A stretch of DNA of 64,000 nt from Chloroflexus aurantiacus J-10-fl. Lineage in GTDB: Bacteria > Chloroflexota > Chloroflexia > Chloroflexales > Chloroflexaceae. The DNA is taken from positions 3,658,001 to 3,722,000 of the forward strand of contig NC_010175.1 in assembly GCF_000018865.1 (NCBI RefSeq), given 5' to 3'. The notes under the pieces are model-generated. The model searched no databases. It worked only from the letters and a program-made list of their open reading frames with translations, and was not told where the DNA came from. The position numbers were made by a program, and so were the translations under genes. Position 1 is the first letter of the stretch, and each line of letters starts with the position of its first letter. Positions 27,405-37,734 of the stretch are shown piece by piece.

Positions 27405-28143
27405 CACCGGGATGCTGATCCACGATCTGCGGGTGCCACTGACCGCGATCATGAACGGCATTATGATGGTGCAGCGGGGATTGGGAGGCTCAATCTCTCC
27501 TCAGCAGCAAGAGTTATTGAGCATTGCCTATCAGGGTAGCGAAACGATGCTGGCGATGGTCAATACCCTGCTTGACATCAGCAAGCTGGAGCAGGGGCGG
27601 ATGACGCTGAACTATGAACAGCTCTCACCGTATGATCTGGTCGAGGATGCTGTTGAGCGGCTTCAGGTAGCAGCTCAGCAACGGCAGATTACGCTGGCTC
27701 GTGACCTGCCCGCTGGATTGCCACAGATTGAGGTTGATCGGGATAAGATTGTTCGTGTTTTGCAAAATCTGATCGATAACGCGGTTAAATTCTCTCCCGA
27801 CAGGGGGGCCGTGACGATAGGTGCGCGCTATCTATCATTGCCAACCGATGCAACCGGCGGTGAACATCCGGCTCTCTCCTTTACCATCCCGGCATTGCTC
27901 GCCGGCGAGTGGCTGGTCTACTGGGTACGGGATGAAGGGCCTGGGATTCCTCCCCAATACCACGCTCGTATCTTCGAGAAGTTTGGGCAGGTACAACAGC
28001 AGAAGTCGCGTGGGACAGGGCTAGGGCTTACCTTCTGCAAGCTGGCTGTCGAAGCGCACCACGGTCAAATCTGGTTGCAAAGCCGTGAAGGATTGGGTAG
28101 TACGTTTGCGTTTGCGCTGCCGGTGAAACGCTGCGACTCCTGA
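27397..28143 (+). CDS. Histidine kinase core half (HisKA-HATPase), frame-split from GAF-GAF-PAS gene
   Basis: 248 residues. H-box MLIHDLRVPLTAI gives the phosphorylated His near residue 9, N-box NLIDNAVKFSP, G1 DEGPGIPP, F-box FEKFGQVQ and G2 GTGLGLTFCK are all intact, so the catalytic part is complete, but there is no input domain of its own. It begins at ATG 27397, eight bases inside the end of the preceding gene (ATGATTAA). A one-base insertion in RDD-TAA would join the two into one 730-residue GAF-GAF-PAS-kinase. Either a frameshift/assembly error, programmed frameshift, or genuine split genes by stop-start coupling. Confidence 0.8.
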   Translation: MINTGMLIHDLRVPLTAIMNGIMMVQRGLGGSISPQQQELLSIAYQGSETMLAMVNTLLDISKLEQGRMTLNYEQLSPYDLVEDAVERLQVAAQQRQITLARDLPAGLPQIEVDRDKIVRVLQNLIDNAVKFSPDRGAVTIGARYLSLPTDATGGEHPALSFTIPALLAGEWLVYWVRDEGPGIPPQYHARIFEKFGQVQQQKSRGTGLGLTFCKLAVEAHHGQIWLQSREGLGSTFAFALPVKRCDS

Positions 28144-28266
28144 AGGGCGTGTTACCAGATTACGAAACTGTTACCAATCCCCTCTGTTCTATCATTGTGT
28201 CATCGGCTATACTGGCTATGAGTCGTCGCCGCACATATATGAATGTATATACACCGGGGGAACGCC

Positions 28267-31005
28267 GTGCGGCAGGTCATCACTGTTTTACGTTCGCGTA
28301 TTCTGTTTACGATCATCCTGCCTTACCTGCTCCTGATGATCATGGTGATGCTCGTCGGTTCGGGTATTGCGATGACGCTGGTAGCGGGAAGCTGGCAGGA
28401 ACGATTCAATAATCAACTCGGGCAGGTTGCACGCAACTTTGCCGAAACCCTGGCTTTGCGCGAGATTAGCAATATTGCCTACCTCGGACAAATCGTGTTT
28501 ACCGCAGCCAATGCCGATAGCGGTGCACCAGCGGTGGTCGACGCTATTGCCCGCCGTGATGAAGATGGGCTGGCAATTGCACTGCGCGGTTTGTGGACAC
28601 TGGGTCAGAGTAACGAGAATATTTCCCCAGATCGGCTGATAGTCTTCGATTCCTCCGGCATGGCGTTGCTCGACTGGGAACGCGCGCCGGTTGGGGATGA
28701 GCCAACCCGGTATGTTGGGACAAACCTTGCCGGCTTGCCGTTGATCGAACAGGTCTTGCAAGGTGTACAGACACCGGTTGGCTCTGACGAAATTCTGGGT
28801 GATAAGTATAGTGGGTTGATTGCTTTCCAACAGGCTGATGGCAGTCAGGTTTTGCACTTCTTTACGGTAGCTCCCGTCTATGCCCGTGCCGATGATGCTG
28901 ACGTGCCACAATTGCTGGGTGGTGTGCTGGTTGCGCAACGGCTCGACCGGACGCTGAACTTTTTGCAGGAGCGTAGCCAGGCTGCCTTGACCGTGTGGTT
29001 AGACAGCAATGGCGATCTCCTGGCTGCTACTGTACCAGAGAGTTTTCGCCCTCTGTTTCGTCTGAATGCGGATCAGATCGAGATGTTGGTGCGCATGAAT
29101 GCGCTCGGTACCTGTCTCGACATTGGCAATCTAACCGGACGGTTGGTAACCCCTATCGAGCCGGTGCGTCTGCCGACCTGTTCGTTGTCGACCACGATCA
29201 GCGCCGGCGACTACGAATATCAACTGGTGTACGCGCCATTGTTGATAAGAGGCTCCCAAAGCGGCTATTTCGCTGTTGGACTGTCACGTGATTTTATCCT
29301 GAGCGCCTGGGCCAGCAGTCGCAACGCAGTTATCGGCGTTACTGCCGGCCTGGCATTAGCGGCGGTGATTGTTGGCTACTGGGTTGCCCGTCAAATTACC
29401 CGTCCACTCGACGAACTAGTCGCAGTAGCCGATGCGGTTAGTGCCGGCGATCTCGACCGGCGCAGTACAGTGCAGGCGGAAAATGAGTTGGGGCGGCTGG
29501 CATTCGCCTTTAACCAGATGACGGCGCATCTGTTGCATTTGTATCAGACCAGCCGTCAGCTTAACCGTGAATTGCAGATTGATGCCATTTTGCAGATTGC
29601 CACCAACAGTGCTACCGATCTCCAACCCCAAACAGAAGCTATTGCCATCGTTCCCGATACCGATGGCTGGCGCTTTCGGGTGCGCACGAATGCACCACTG
29701 AATTATGCGACGCTAACCGAACATGCGCTGACTACACTGCCGGTAAATGGTGAAACGCAACTGGTGCCCTACACCGATCCGTTGCTGGCTGCCGGTGGGG
29801 TGCAAAGTGCTCTGGTGGTGCCATTGCTTCGTGAGCAGCAGACAATTGGTGCGCTTATCTTTGCCCATCCAGAGCGAAATGCCTTTTCATCTGCCGTGCT
29901 GCCGCATTTACAGGCGATTGCCAACATGACAGTAGTGGCTTTGGTGAATGCACTGCTGTATGAAGCTGCGCAACGCGATGCCGAACAGCGCCGTGCTATT
30001 CTGGCCTCAATCAGTGATGGTGTGATTGTCAGTGACGCGCGAGGACGGATTGTATTGCTGAATCCGGCAGCCCGGCAGTTGCTGCAACCGGTGCTGCCGG
30101 CACATGCCGATCTTTCGATCCACGACCTGCCATTAACCGGTAAAGAGGCGCGTTCCGAGCTGTTTGGCCGACCAGAAGAAGTTGTTACGATTGGTCATCG
30201 CTTTCTGACCGTAGGACGAGCACCGGTATGTATGACTGATGGTACCCGGCTCGGTGAGGTGATCGTGTTGCACGATGTTACATCAGCGATCCAGATTGAT
30301 CGGGCCAAGACCGATTTTATCGCCACGATTTCGCACGAGTTGCGCACACCGCTGACGATTGTTCGCGGCTACCTCGAACTGATCCTGCGGCAATCGGCAT
30401 CAGCGCTCGACGCCGAGCAACGTGACATGCTGGAAGAGGTGCGCCAGAGTGCTATCCAGATGACCCATCTGGTCAATAATGCGATTATGGTCGCCAATCT
30501 CGATGCCGGCCAGATTGAGGTGCAGATCCAGCCGGTAGCACTGGCGCCGGTCATCGAAGAGGCACTGCGTCCTTATCGGGCTGTGTTGAGTGAGCGTGAC
30601 ATTCAGGTACTGCTCGTTCTCCCGGACGATCTGCCTCCAGTTCTGGCTGACCGTGAGTTGTTGAAGCAGGCATTGAGTCAGTTGTTCGATAATGCCCGTC
30701 GTTACGTACACCAGGGCCAGATATTGGTGAGCGCAGGGGTCGATAGTGATACACTCTGGCTGGCGATCAGTGATACCGGCCCTGGTATTCCGACCGAGAT
30801 TATGGGGCGTTTGTTTACCCGCTTCCAACGGGTTGACGGGAATAATTCTGCTCAGCGTGGCGGTGGATTAGGTCTGGCAATCACACGTCAGTTGTTGGAG
30901 TTGCAGGGTGGTTCGATAACCGTGACCAGCACGCCCGGTCAGGGAAGCACCTTCACGATCCGGTTACGTTATCCGAAGGAGCGGGGACGTGTCGTCGGCG
31001 GGTAA
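28267..31005 (+). CDS. Sensor histidine kinase with extracellular sensor, HAMP, GAF and PAS
   Basis: 912 residues from GTG 28267 (GGGGGAAC upstream); an in-frame ATG eight codons earlier lacks a site. Transmembrane helix near residues 10-35, an extracellular domain (residues 40-350), second helix [20 protein letters not shown] near 360, HAMP ([20 protein letters not shown]), GAF-like at 460-590, PAS at 595-690, HisKA with [18 protein letters not shown], and HATPase with [17 protein letters not shown] and [12 protein letters not shown]. Both ATP-lid glycine boxes and the H-box are intact. No response regulator is adjacent. It is followed at once, overlapping 17 bases, by the Calx-beta gene. 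Confidence 0.93.
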   Translation: MRQVITVLRSRILFTIILPYLLLMIMVMLVGSGIAMTLVAGSWQERFNNQLGQVARNFAETLALREISNIAYLGQIVFTAANADSGAPAVVDAIARRDEDGLAIALRGLWTLGQSNENISPDRLIVFDSSGMALLDWERAPVGDEPTRYVGTNLAGLPLIEQVLQGVQTPVGSDEILGDKYSGLIAFQQADGSQVLHFFTVAPVYARADDADVPQLLGGVLVAQRLDRTLNFLQERSQAALTVWLDSNGDLLAATVPESFRPLFRLNADQIEMLVRMNALGTCLDIGNLTGRLVTPIEPVRLPTCSLSTTISAGDYEYQLVYAPLLIRGSQSGYFAVGLSRDFILSAWASSRNAVIGVTAGLALAAVIVGYWVARQITRPLDELVAVADAVSAGDLDRRSTVQAENELGRLAFAFNQMTAHLLHLYQTSRQLNRELQIDAILQIATNSATDLQPQTEAIAIVPDTDGWRFRVRTNAPLNYATLTEHALTTLPVNGETQLVPYTDPLLAAGGVQSALVVPLLREQQTIGALIFAHPERNAFSSAVLPHLQAIANMTVVALVNALLYEAAQRDAEQRRAILASISDGVIVSDARGRIVLLNPAARQLLQPVLPAHADLSIHDLPLTGKEARSELFGRPEEVVTIGHRFLTVGRAPVCMTDGTRLGEVIVLHDVTSAIQIDRAKTDFIATISHELRTPLTIVRGYLELILRQSASALDAEQRDMLEEVRQSAIQMTHLVNNAIMVANLDAGQIEVQIQPVALAPVIEEALRPYRAVLSERDIQVLLVLPDDLPPVLADRELLKQALSQLFDNARRYVHQGQILVSAGVDSDTLWLAISDTGPGIPTEIMGRLFTRFQRVDGNNSAQRGGGLGLAITRQLLELQGGSITVTSTPGQGSTFTIRLRYPKERGRVVGG

Positions 31006-33052
31006 GACACAGACAAATACCGGCCCTGACTATTTGCGCTGGCTGGTAGGAGGAGCGCTTTTGCTGGCGATCCTACCGGTATTCTGTGTCACCCAGGTGA
31101 TCTTCTGGTGGCTGACCCCATACAATCAGCCGTTTATCAGTGTTAGCGCTGCACGCCTGTTGCGAGCGTATGAACCATTTCCGGCCGATCTGAGCTTCGC
31201 GCCACCGGCTGCAGATCTGCCAAATCTGGCAGCGACTGAAGTGGCACGGCGAACTCAAACCCCGACCCAGGCCGCGGCTTTCCCTTCACCGGCACCAATA
31301 ATTGCTGTGCCACCGCCACCTACTCGCATCGATCCACCAACGCCAACGATTACACCAACACCGACCGCAACAGCCACCTCTAGTCCGGCTGGTGGTGGAG
31401 CACCCACATTCACGCCTACTGTCGGCAGTGGTGTGGTTCTGCCGGGGCCAACGGCCACGCCGATAGTCGTGAGCACGCCAACACCAACCCGTTCAACGAC
31501 ACCAACTGTTAGCTCGCCTGTGGTTGCCACTGAAACGGCGACTCCAACCACACCACCAACTGCCCGCCCAACTAATACACCGACGGCAACTGATGTACCG
31601 TTGCCAACAGCAACACCGACACAGCAACCGTTCACTCCGACAGTAACGCCAACACCGGTACCAACCGCCACAACGACACCGACGCGCCAGCCGCCACCGG
31701 TGCCAACAGCTACCTTTACGTCTACACCGACACTAACCATAACGCCCACGCCAGAACCGACTGCCACGGCAACACCGGAGCCAACCGTCACGGCAACGCC
31801 GACCACTACCCTGTCGCCAACGGTCGTGCCACGGCCAACGAATACGCCGACGGCGACGTTCACGCCGGAGCCGACGGCGACGCCCACGCCAGAACCGACT
31901 GCCACGGCAACACCGGAGCCAACCGTCACGGCAACGCCGACCACTACCCTGTCGCCAACGGTCGTGCCACGGCCAACGAATACGCCGACGGCGACGTTCA
32001 CGCCGGAGCCGACCGCAACACCGACGTTCATTGCGACGCCAGTGCCGACCTCGACACCGGAGCCAACCGCAACACCAACGGAGACCCCTGTGCCTGCTGT
32101 ACAGGTGCGTGTCCGGCCAATCGATCCGGTCAATGAAGGTAATCCGCCTGCGGTAACACGCCGTGATGTAGTCATCGAGCTGCTGACAGATGCTGCACTT
32201 GATGTGGAGGTGACGTACCGGGTTGAATCCGGCGGAACATACCCGGCGGGTAATCGAGATTATGGTGTTCCAGGTGGATCATCCGGTACCTTGCGGTTTG
32301 CAGCCGGATCACGGGCGGGCACAACTGCAACTGTTACCATTGAGGTGTATGGTGATGACATTGTTGAAGAGGATGAGACGATTCGTTTTCAACTCACCGG
32401 TATTACCAATGGCGAGCTGATTGATGCCGTGCAGATGTTGACGATCCGTGATGATGATACGGTCGTCGTGAGTGTTGGGCCAGCCGCCGTAGATGAAGGT
32501 AATTCGGGAGCGACAACGCAATTAGAGTTTCCGTTATCGCTCAGTACCACCAATCGTGAGCGCGATGTGCGGGTGCGTTATCGGATTGAACCAATTTCGG
32601 CGACACCCGGTCAGGACTATCAGGCGACAACACCGGCCGAACTGGTCATTCCACGCGATGATCAGAAGCCATCAATTATCGTTGTCGTTATCGGCGATGA
32701 CATCCCTGAGCCGAACGAAACGCTTGAGGTGTTTTTAGAGGCAGTGAGTGGTGGTTCTGTTGGCGCAGCATCAGCCGTTGGCACGATAATTGATGATGAC
32801 ACCCAGAATAGTGTCTTCAAGAGTCAGTGGCCATCGTATACTCAGCGAGTGGCGTATCGCGCTGGCACATTCGTGACGCTGATACCATCGGCAGGCAGAA
32901 TCGCATATTACCCGGAACGTGCTGGTGATCAATCGCTATCGTTGGGGGTGTCGGATTGGCGGGGAAAGAGAAACCAGAGACCGAATTCGAGCGCGATGGG
33001 AATGAAAGCCAGCGCAATCAGCGGTGGCCAGATGGGGCTGAGCGCAAAGTAG
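30989..33052 (+). CDS. Membrane-anchored Pro-Thr-rich Calx-beta protein
   Basis: 687 residues. GTG start inside the end of the kinase gene, with GGAGCGGGG upstream. One membrane span (residues 16-37), a Pro/Thr repeat stalk of about 280 residues, then two Calx-beta domains (about 370-480 and 485-590) with typical [15 protein letters not shown] and [17 protein letters not shown] strands and DDDT turns that bind calcium in this family. The last ~40 codons (after about 32930) run antisense through the convergent membrane gene and look non-native, suggesting a lost stop. Probably an exposed adhesion or sensor-associated protein. The stalk contains a tandem duplication listed separately. Confidence 0.8.
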   Translation: MSSAGKTQTNTGPDYLRWLVGGALLLAILPVFCVTQVIFWWLTPYNQPFISVSAARLLRAYEPFPADLSFAPPAADLPNLAATEVARRTQTPTQAAAFPSPAPIIAVPPPPTRIDPPTPTITPTPTATATSSPAGGGAPTFTPTVGSGVVLPGPTATPIVVSTPTPTRSTTPTVSSPVVATETATPTTPPTARPTNTPTATDVPLPTATPTQQPFTPTVTPTPVPTATTTPTRQPPPVPTATFTSTPTLTITPTPEPTATATPEPTVTATPTTTLSPTVVPRPTNTPTATFTPEPTATPTPEPTATATPEPTVTATPTTTLSPTVVPRPTNTPTATFTPEPTATPTFIATPVPTSTPEPTATPTETPVPAVQVRVRPIDPVNEGNPPAVTRRDVVIELLTDAALDVEVTYRVESGGTYPAGNRDYGVPGGSSGTLRFAAGSRAGTTATVTIEVYGDDIVEEDETIRFQLTGITNGELIDAVQMLTIRDDDTVVVSVGPAAVDEGNSGATTQLEFPLSLSTTNRERDVRVRYRIEPISATPGQDYQATTPAELVIPRDDQKPSIIVVVIGDDIPEPNETLEVFLEAVSGGSVGAASAVGTIIDDDTQNSVFKSQWPSYTQRVAYRAGTFVTLIPSAGRIAYYPERAGDQSLSLGVSDWRGKRNQRPNSSAMGMKASAISGGQMGLSAK
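31742..32013 (+). repeat. 138-bp in-frame tandem duplication in the Pro-Thr stalk
   Basis: Copy 1 31742-31879, copy 2 31880-32013, identical over 134 bases and then diverging. It adds 46 residues to the stalk. Smaller P-T repeats lie around it. Confidence 0.9.
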
Positions 33053-33354
33053 AGGGCAAGGGGTGGAATTGCCAGAATAAGTGCAAAGACGGTCATCGCC
33101 AGGTTTCCCCACCCAACCGCAGCCACGACCCCGAAGACGGTTAGAACGACGATCACGGCATCGCTACAGGTTGCCAGGGCCGGACGGTTGTAGCAACTGT
33201 TGAGTGCTGAGGGCACCGCAATGTCAAACATGACCCCCTGTAGCTCAAAAAAGGTAGGGAGGAAGATGCGGCGCAGCCAGAAGAGCAGTGCGCCGAGCGC
33301 AATGACAAGATAGGCGCGAACGACGCGGTGAGTCAGGATTGGTGGCAGATTCAT
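32929..33354 (-). CDS. Small polytopic membrane protein
   Basis: 141 residues with about four transmembrane helices: around residues 12-32 ([19 protein letters not shown]), 65-90 ([18 protein letters not shown]), 90-110, and 110-130 ([19 protein letters not shown]). Two Cys ([14 protein letters not shown]) sit in the loop between helices and could form a disulfide in the extracytoplasmic face. No family recognised. It overlaps the convergent Calx-beta gene by 124 bases, which makes the real extent of one of the two doubtful; this one is more protein-like in the overlap. The start has only a weak GGAT site. Confidence 0.6.
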   Translation of the reverse strand: MNLPPILTHRVVRAYLVIALGALLFWLRRIFLPTFFELQGVMFDIAVPSALNSCYNRPALATCSDAVIVVLTVFGVVAAVGWGNLAMTVFALILAIPPLALYFALSPIWPPLIALAFIPIALEFGLWFLFPRQSDTPNDSD

Positions 33355-33410
33355 ATCCAGATCAGGGAGAGCCGTTGCCGGGCAGCGGCTCTCCTCCTCT
33401 ATCCTGCAAC

Positions 33411-36400
33411 CTATGCGCCAACGACGATATTTACCAGGCGCCGGGGTACAACGATCACGTTTTGGATCGGCTTGCTGTTAATAAACTGCTGTACCCGTTC
33501 GTTATTTAGTGCCAGCTCACGGAGTTGCGCTTCATCGAGATCGACCGGTACGGTCAATTTTCCACGCACTTTGCCGTTCACCTGCACCACAATCTCGACC
33601 TCTTCCTCGGCGGCGACTGCCGGATCGGCAACCGGCCAGCGTTGCTGGTGGATACTGTAGGGTTTGCCGAGGCGTGCCCACAGCTCCTCGCTGATATGCG
33701 GTGTGATCGGTGCCATCAGCAGCAGCAACGTCTCAATCGCCTCTTGCCATGCCGGTGTTCCGGACAGACCGGCATCACGGGCGCGATAGAGGGTATTGGT
33801 GAATTCCATCAGCGCCGCGACCATCGTATTGAACTTAAAGTTCAGAATATCGTTTTCCACGCGCTGAATGGTCTGATGGGTCACCCGCCGCAGTTGCCGT
33901 TCGTTCATGACCGCACTGGTTTGACCACGTTCAGCCGTTGGGGAGAGCACAATGCGCCAGACCCGGTCGAGCCACCGTTTTACGCCGGGTACACCATCGG
34001 TACTCCAGGGCACCGAAAGCTCGAAGTCTGAAATGAAGGCTTCGTAGCCGCGCAGGGCATCGGCACCGTGTTCGGCAACCACCTCATCGGGTGTAATTAC
34101 GTTGCCCTTCGACTTCGACATCTTTTCGATCACGATCTCGCCGTTCACCTCACGTGGTGGGGCCAGGATCAGACCTTGATTGCGCAGGCGGGTGAATGGC
34201 TCAAAGAAATTCACCACACCGAGATCGTAGAGCACCTTCGTCCAGAAGCGGGCGTAAAGCAGGTGCATGACAGCGTGTTCAGCACCGCCGACGTACATAT
34301 CAACCGGCAACCAGTAATTGAGCGCTTCCGGGCTGGCCAGGGCCTGATCGTTGTGGTTGTCGGCGAAGCGCAGGAAGTACCACGACGAACAGGCAAACGT
34401 ACCCATTGTATCCGTCTCCCGACGACCGCGGCTGCCATCGGGGAGAGTGACGTTGACCCATTCGTCGATTAGCGCCAGTGGTGACTCGCCGGTAGCGGTT
34501 GGCTCGTAGCTCTCGACGTTCGGCAGCGTGAGCGGCAAATCCTGATCATCCAGCGCAATTTCAAGCCCATCTTCACGGTGAATGATCGGGATGGGTGTAC
34601 CCCAGTAGCGCTGGCGGCTGATCAGCCAGTCCCGCATCTTGTAGTTGGTACGACCTTTGCCGATGCGTTGCTGTTCGAGGTAGGCAATGGCCTGCTCTAC
34701 CGCCTGATCTGCCGGTACGCCGTTGATCGGGCCAGAGTGGATCGGTACGCCATACTCGTCGTGATACACGAGATCGCGGTAGGCGGCGATACTATGCAGA
34801 TAGGCCATCGCCGTTGGCAGATGGGGATTACCGGTTCCCTCGCGCAACCGTGCTGTAATGCGCTCATCGGCGGCTATTGACTCAAGAGCGATGACTTCAT
34901 CGGGGAAGATGAAAAGCCAGCCCGATCCAACCACCTCGGTCCAGCCTGAACGCAAGCGAGGCTGGATCAACGCGGCATACTCAGCAACGCGATCAGCGGT
35001 CAATTCGACCAGCAGATCGCCATTGTCTTGCGGGGTGACGGTAAAGCCCGCGGCCTGCAATGCCGCTGCCGTATCATCAGTCACAGTACCGGCGCGCACC
35101 AGAGAACGTGCCGCCTGATCAGAACGGGCAATAACCGGAATAATCGGCAGCCCATACGTGATCGCAAAGGCGAAGTCGCGCTCGTCGTGGGCCGGTACCG
35201 CCATAATGGCACCGGTGCCGTACCCCATTAATACGTAATCGGCGATCCAGATCGGAATGCGGACCCCATTTACCGGATTGATCGCGTAGCTACCAGTCCA
35301 GACACCGGTTTTTTCCTTCTCTTCTGCAACTGCCGTTGTTGTGGGGCGATTACGAGCCTGCGCAATATACGCTTCGACCTGTTCACGCTGCGCATCCGTC
35401 GTCAGCTTCGCGACCAGCGGATGTTCGGGCGAGAGCACCATGAAGGTGGCACCCCACAGCGTGTCAGGACGAGTCGTGAACACGATGATGGGATCGCCGG
35501 CTTCGGTGTGGAAGACGACCTCGGCACCACGCGAGCGCCCGATCCAGTTGCGCTGCATGGTGACGATCTTCGCCGGCCAGTCGACTGTGTCCAGATCGCG
35601 ATCCAGACGGTCGGCGTAAGCCGTAATGCGGAAAAACCATTGTTTGAGCACCTTGCGCTCAACTTTGGCGCCGCTCCGCCATGCCGTTCCGTCGGGCAAG
35701 ACCTCTTCATTGGCCAGCACGGTCTTATCCACCGGGTCCCAGTTAACAACGGCTTCGCTGCGGTAGGCCAGCCGAAAACGGCGCAGAATCTCTTGCCGTT
35801 GCAAGGGCGTGGCCTGGCGCCATTCTTCCGCTGTGACCTGGGGTTCGGTGAGTGGCAGATCAAGACGGCTGGTGCCATATTCGGCCAGTTCAGCTTCCAG
35901 CTCGTGAATGGGACGCGCCTTATCAACCCGTCGGTCGTACCAGGAGTGGTAGAGGCGCAGGAAAATCCACTGTGTCCAGTGATAGTAATCGGGTTCGGAA
36001 GACGTAATTTCACGGTCCCAGTCGTAACTGAGGCCGAGCATATTCATCTGTCGTTTGTAGTTGGCGCTGTAGCGGCGGGTCAATACCGCCGGATTGGTTT
36101 TGGTCTTAATCGCGGCATTTTCGGTTGGCAGGCCAAAGGCATCCCACCCCATCGGATGCAAGACGTTGTAGCCGCGCATGCGGTAGTAGCGTGCGACGAC
36201 ATCGGTTGGGACGTAATTACGGCAGTGCCCGACGCTCAGACCATCGCCACTGGGATAGGGGTAGAAATCAAGCACATAATATTTTGGTTTGGCGGGATCA
36301 ATTGGTGGTGTGCGGTACAGTTGGTCGGCAGCCCAACGGTTCTGCCATTTGGTCTCAATTGCGGCAGGATCGTAGCGTTCAATCGGAGTTTTTTCTACTT

Positions 36401-36413
36401 TGACGTCGCTCAT
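33411..36413 (-). CDS. leuS: Leucyl-tRNA synthetase
   Basis: 1000 residues, longer than the usual 820-870 of bacterial enzymes; the extra length lies in the middle (editing region around residues 220-530) and near 480-560. It charges tRNA-Leu in the cytoplasm. HIGH-type motif occurs in PYPSGDGLSVGHCRNY near residue 45, KMSKSKGNV near residue 745, and the tRNA-binding C-terminal part ends with NGKVRGKLTVP. Start ATG 36413 is chosen by homology with MSDVKVEKTPIERYDP and a GGAGG site 11 bases upstream; a GTG 33 codons earlier would translate the leader and is rejected. The leader carries a leucine-rich small ORF and an inverted repeat. Confidence 0.96.
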   Translation of the reverse strand: MSDVKVEKTPIERYDPAAIETKWQNRWAADQLYRTPPIDPAKPKYYVLDFYPYPSGDGLSVGHCRNYVPTDVVARYYRMRGYNVLHPMGWDAFGLPTENAAIKTKTNPAVLTRRYSANYKRQMNMLGLSYDWDREITSSEPDYYHWTQWIFLRLYHSWYDRRVDKARPIHELEAELAEYGTSRLDLPLTEPQVTAEEWRQATPLQRQEILRRFRLAYRSEAVVNWDPVDKTVLANEEVLPDGTAWRSGAKVERKVLKQWFFRITAYADRLDRDLDTVDWPAKIVTMQRNWIGRSRGAEVVFHTEAGDPIIVFTTRPDTLWGATFMVLSPEHPLVAKLTTDAQREQVEAYIAQARNRPTTTAVAEEKEKTGVWTGSYAINPVNGVRIPIWIADYVLMGYGTGAIMAVPAHDERDFAFAITYGLPIIPVIARSDQAARSLVRAGTVTDDTAAALQAAGFTVTPQDNGDLLVELTADRVAEYAALIQPRLRSGWTEVVGSGWLFIFPDEVIALESIAADERITARLREGTGNPHLPTAMAYLHSIAAYRDLVYHDEYGVPIHSGPINGVPADQAVEQAIAYLEQQRIGKGRTNYKMRDWLISRQRYWGTPIPIIHREDGLEIALDDQDLPLTLPNVESYEPTATGESPLALIDEWVNVTLPDGSRGRRETDTMGTFACSSWYFLRFADNHNDQALASPEALNYWLPVDMYVGGAEHAVMHLLYARFWTKVLYDLGVVNFFEPFTRLRNQGLILAPPREVNGEIVIEKMSKSKGNVITPDEVVAEHGADALRGYEAFISDFELSVPWSTDGVPGVKRWLDRVWRIVLSPTAERGQTSAVMNERQLRRVTHQTIQRVENDILNFKFNTMVAALMEFTNTLYRARDAGLSGTPAWQEAIETLLLLMAPITPHISEELWARLGKPYSIHQQRWPVADPAVAAEEEVEIVVQVNGKVRGKLTVPVDLDEAQLRELALNNERVQQFINSKPIQNVIVVPRRLVNIVVGA

Positions 36414-36504
36414 ACGGTGTGATACCTCCAGAGGTGAGCAAATGAAGACGGAACAAACACAAATGCTGATGGCAACAAAGGTCATCAAGGCTGGGGTCTG
36501 CCAT
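36379..36504 (-). CDS. Leucine-rich upstream ORF in the leuS leader (putative leader peptide)
   Basis: 41 codons, not in the leuS frame (the two frames differ by one base). AAGGAGG (36518-36512) lies seven bases before ATG 36504, a better ribosome site than that of leuS. Residues 6-23 read LDDLCCHQHLCLFRLHLL; seven of the first 23 residues are Leu, of which five fall in positions 15-23. The ORF runs 35 bases into leuS and ends at a TGA inside it. It would couple leuS expression to leucyl-tRNA supply if translated. Translation is inferred only from the sequence. Confidence 0.55.
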   Translation of the reverse strand: MADPSLDDLCCHQHLCLFRLHLLTSGGITPYERRQSRKNSD

Positions 36505-36514
36505 ATGCTCACCT
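36432..36514 (-). promoter_or_regulatory. Inverted repeat around the leuS uORF start and leuS ribosome site
   Basis: In RNA, 5' AGGTGAGCATATG (36514-36502, contains part of the uORF Shine-Dalgarno and its ATG) can pair with CATTTGCTCACCT (36444-36432) over 12 of 13 positions, with a 57-base loop. The 3' arm lies directly before leuS's own site (CTCTGGAGG). CACCT could alternatively pair with that GGAGGT, so the arm may switch between two partners. Confidence 0.55.
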
Positions 36515-36561
36515 CCTTCCGCTACAAGTTTCGATCATTAGAGCGTGCAGATATTGGTTGC

Positions 36562-36591
36562 ATTATAGCATCATCTGAAGATTTGGCGCAA
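36562..36591 (-). promoter_or_regulatory. leuS: leuS promoter
   Basis: Minus-strand TATAAT (36567-36562) with a TGC extended -10 just upstream, and TTGCGC (36591-36586) 18 bases before. It would give a leader of about 140 bases. Confidence 0.65.
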
Positions 36592-37509
36592 AAAAGTGAT
36601 TGCCGGGAGGGGGCACTACAGGGGCACAGAGGGTGGTATCGTATCACATCTGGTGTCATAGCGTTCATGACCTGTGATCCGACGATCATCCTGCACCATC
36701 CCTGAGTGCGGAAGTGCCGAACCAGTGTTCCTGCTCCGCACGCAGTGGGATCGCGTTTCGGAGACAATACTGTTGCCAGCCAGAGGCACCCGCGTCGCAC
36801 GCCAAACTATGCGTTGTGGGTCATCCGGTTGGGAAACTATATCCATTGCGTACATTACATGGGTTCTGGTCGTTCACGCCCAGAAGAGTACGCTACGTAT
36901 TCCGTTATGCCACTACTGTCGCACACCGGCGGCGTTCACCGTTCGATGCCCTTCACCCACTACCATAGCGCAGCCAGAACATCAACATACACGTACAGCC
37001 GACGATCACCTCCACCGTATCCCTAACGGCGCGAACAGAGTCAACCGTGCCGGGTTTTCGACAGCTAAAACGCAGGTCTGCCGGGGTCTGGGTTGAGATA
37101 GTGGTGGAGATATAGATGTACTCTCGGAGCCCGACAGGCGCCTATCGCATTAGGGTGATGTTTGTTGCAGAGTATAACGCTTTTCCGATACGGATGGAAG
37201 CGTGTTTCAGGCGGATGGTGGCGTACATCCAGGCGAGGGTTTAGGATGATGTTTGCAAGATCGCCTCTTGACGATGAGAGCAGTAGCGTGATATGTTGAA
37301 GCAGGAAACGCAAGGGATATGGTTGGCACTGGTATTCTCTACGTCGCTTAACCGGTGGCATGATACAGAACCATGCTGCACAATACAACCATATGGATGT
37401 CCTGGTGTAATCTGGCCAGGTATCCTGGTCGGCATACCAGATGGAAGCCGCCTAAATCATAGTCAGCGAGTGTAACGTGTCCACCAAACGGCTCAAAGGA
37501 GAAAGGTGC
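36592..37509. other. Intergenic stretch without recognisable gene
   Basis: About 900 bases between the leuS promoter and the antitoxin gene. Open frames on both strands are short, overlap each other in three frames and have no domain or ribosome site. No tRNA, CRISPR or long repeat seen. Confidence 0.6.
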
Positions 37510-37734
37510 ATGCTGACTAAACAAATAGATGTAAAGGAAGTCCAGACGCGATTACAAGAGTTGCTTGCTCAGATCGCCTTAGGGGAAGAGTGGATCCTCA
37601 CTGATGGAAACAAACCCATTGCCCGCCTTGTGCCTATAGCTTCTCGGGTGGCGGGTTTACACGCAGGAGCTACGTGGACGAGTTTCGACTTCGATGACCC
37701 CTTGGCTGACGAGTTCTGGATGGGCAGCGCATGA
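37510..37734 (+). CDS. Phd/YefM-type antitoxin
   Basis: 74 residues. The N-terminal MLTKQIDVKEVQTRLQELLA is the DNA-binding fold of the prevent-host-death family, followed by the typical WILTDGNKPIARLVPI strand and a C-terminal acidic tail (FDFDDPLADEFW) that normally wraps the toxin. ATG 37510 is preferred over the in-frame upstream start since AAAGGAGAAAGG lies just before it. It overlaps the VapC fragment gene by four bases, the usual layout of vapBC/phd-doc operons. The toxin partner is broken, so this antitoxin is orphaned unless another toxin uses it. Confidence 0.85.
   Translation: MLTKQIDVKEVQTRLQELLAQIALGEEWILTDGNKPIARLVPIASRVAGLHAGATWTSFDFDDPLADEFWMGSA

Noticed and set aside
31255-32175. 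306-codon minus-strand frame of Val-Gly-Val-Ala repeats
   Set aside because: It is the antisense of the Pro-Thr stalk; the composition results from the repeat.
33411-36512. leuS starting at GTG 36512
   Set aside because: The extra 33 residues match no LeuRS N terminus and lie in the leader; the GTG overlaps the uORF's ribosome site.
36414-36600. T-box riboswitch before leuS
   Set aside because: I see no T-box sequence (TGGNACCGCG-like) and no specifier loop layout in the short leader.
36674-37096. Several overlapping 80-140-codon frames
   Set aside because: They overlap one another in three frames with no ribosome site or domain.
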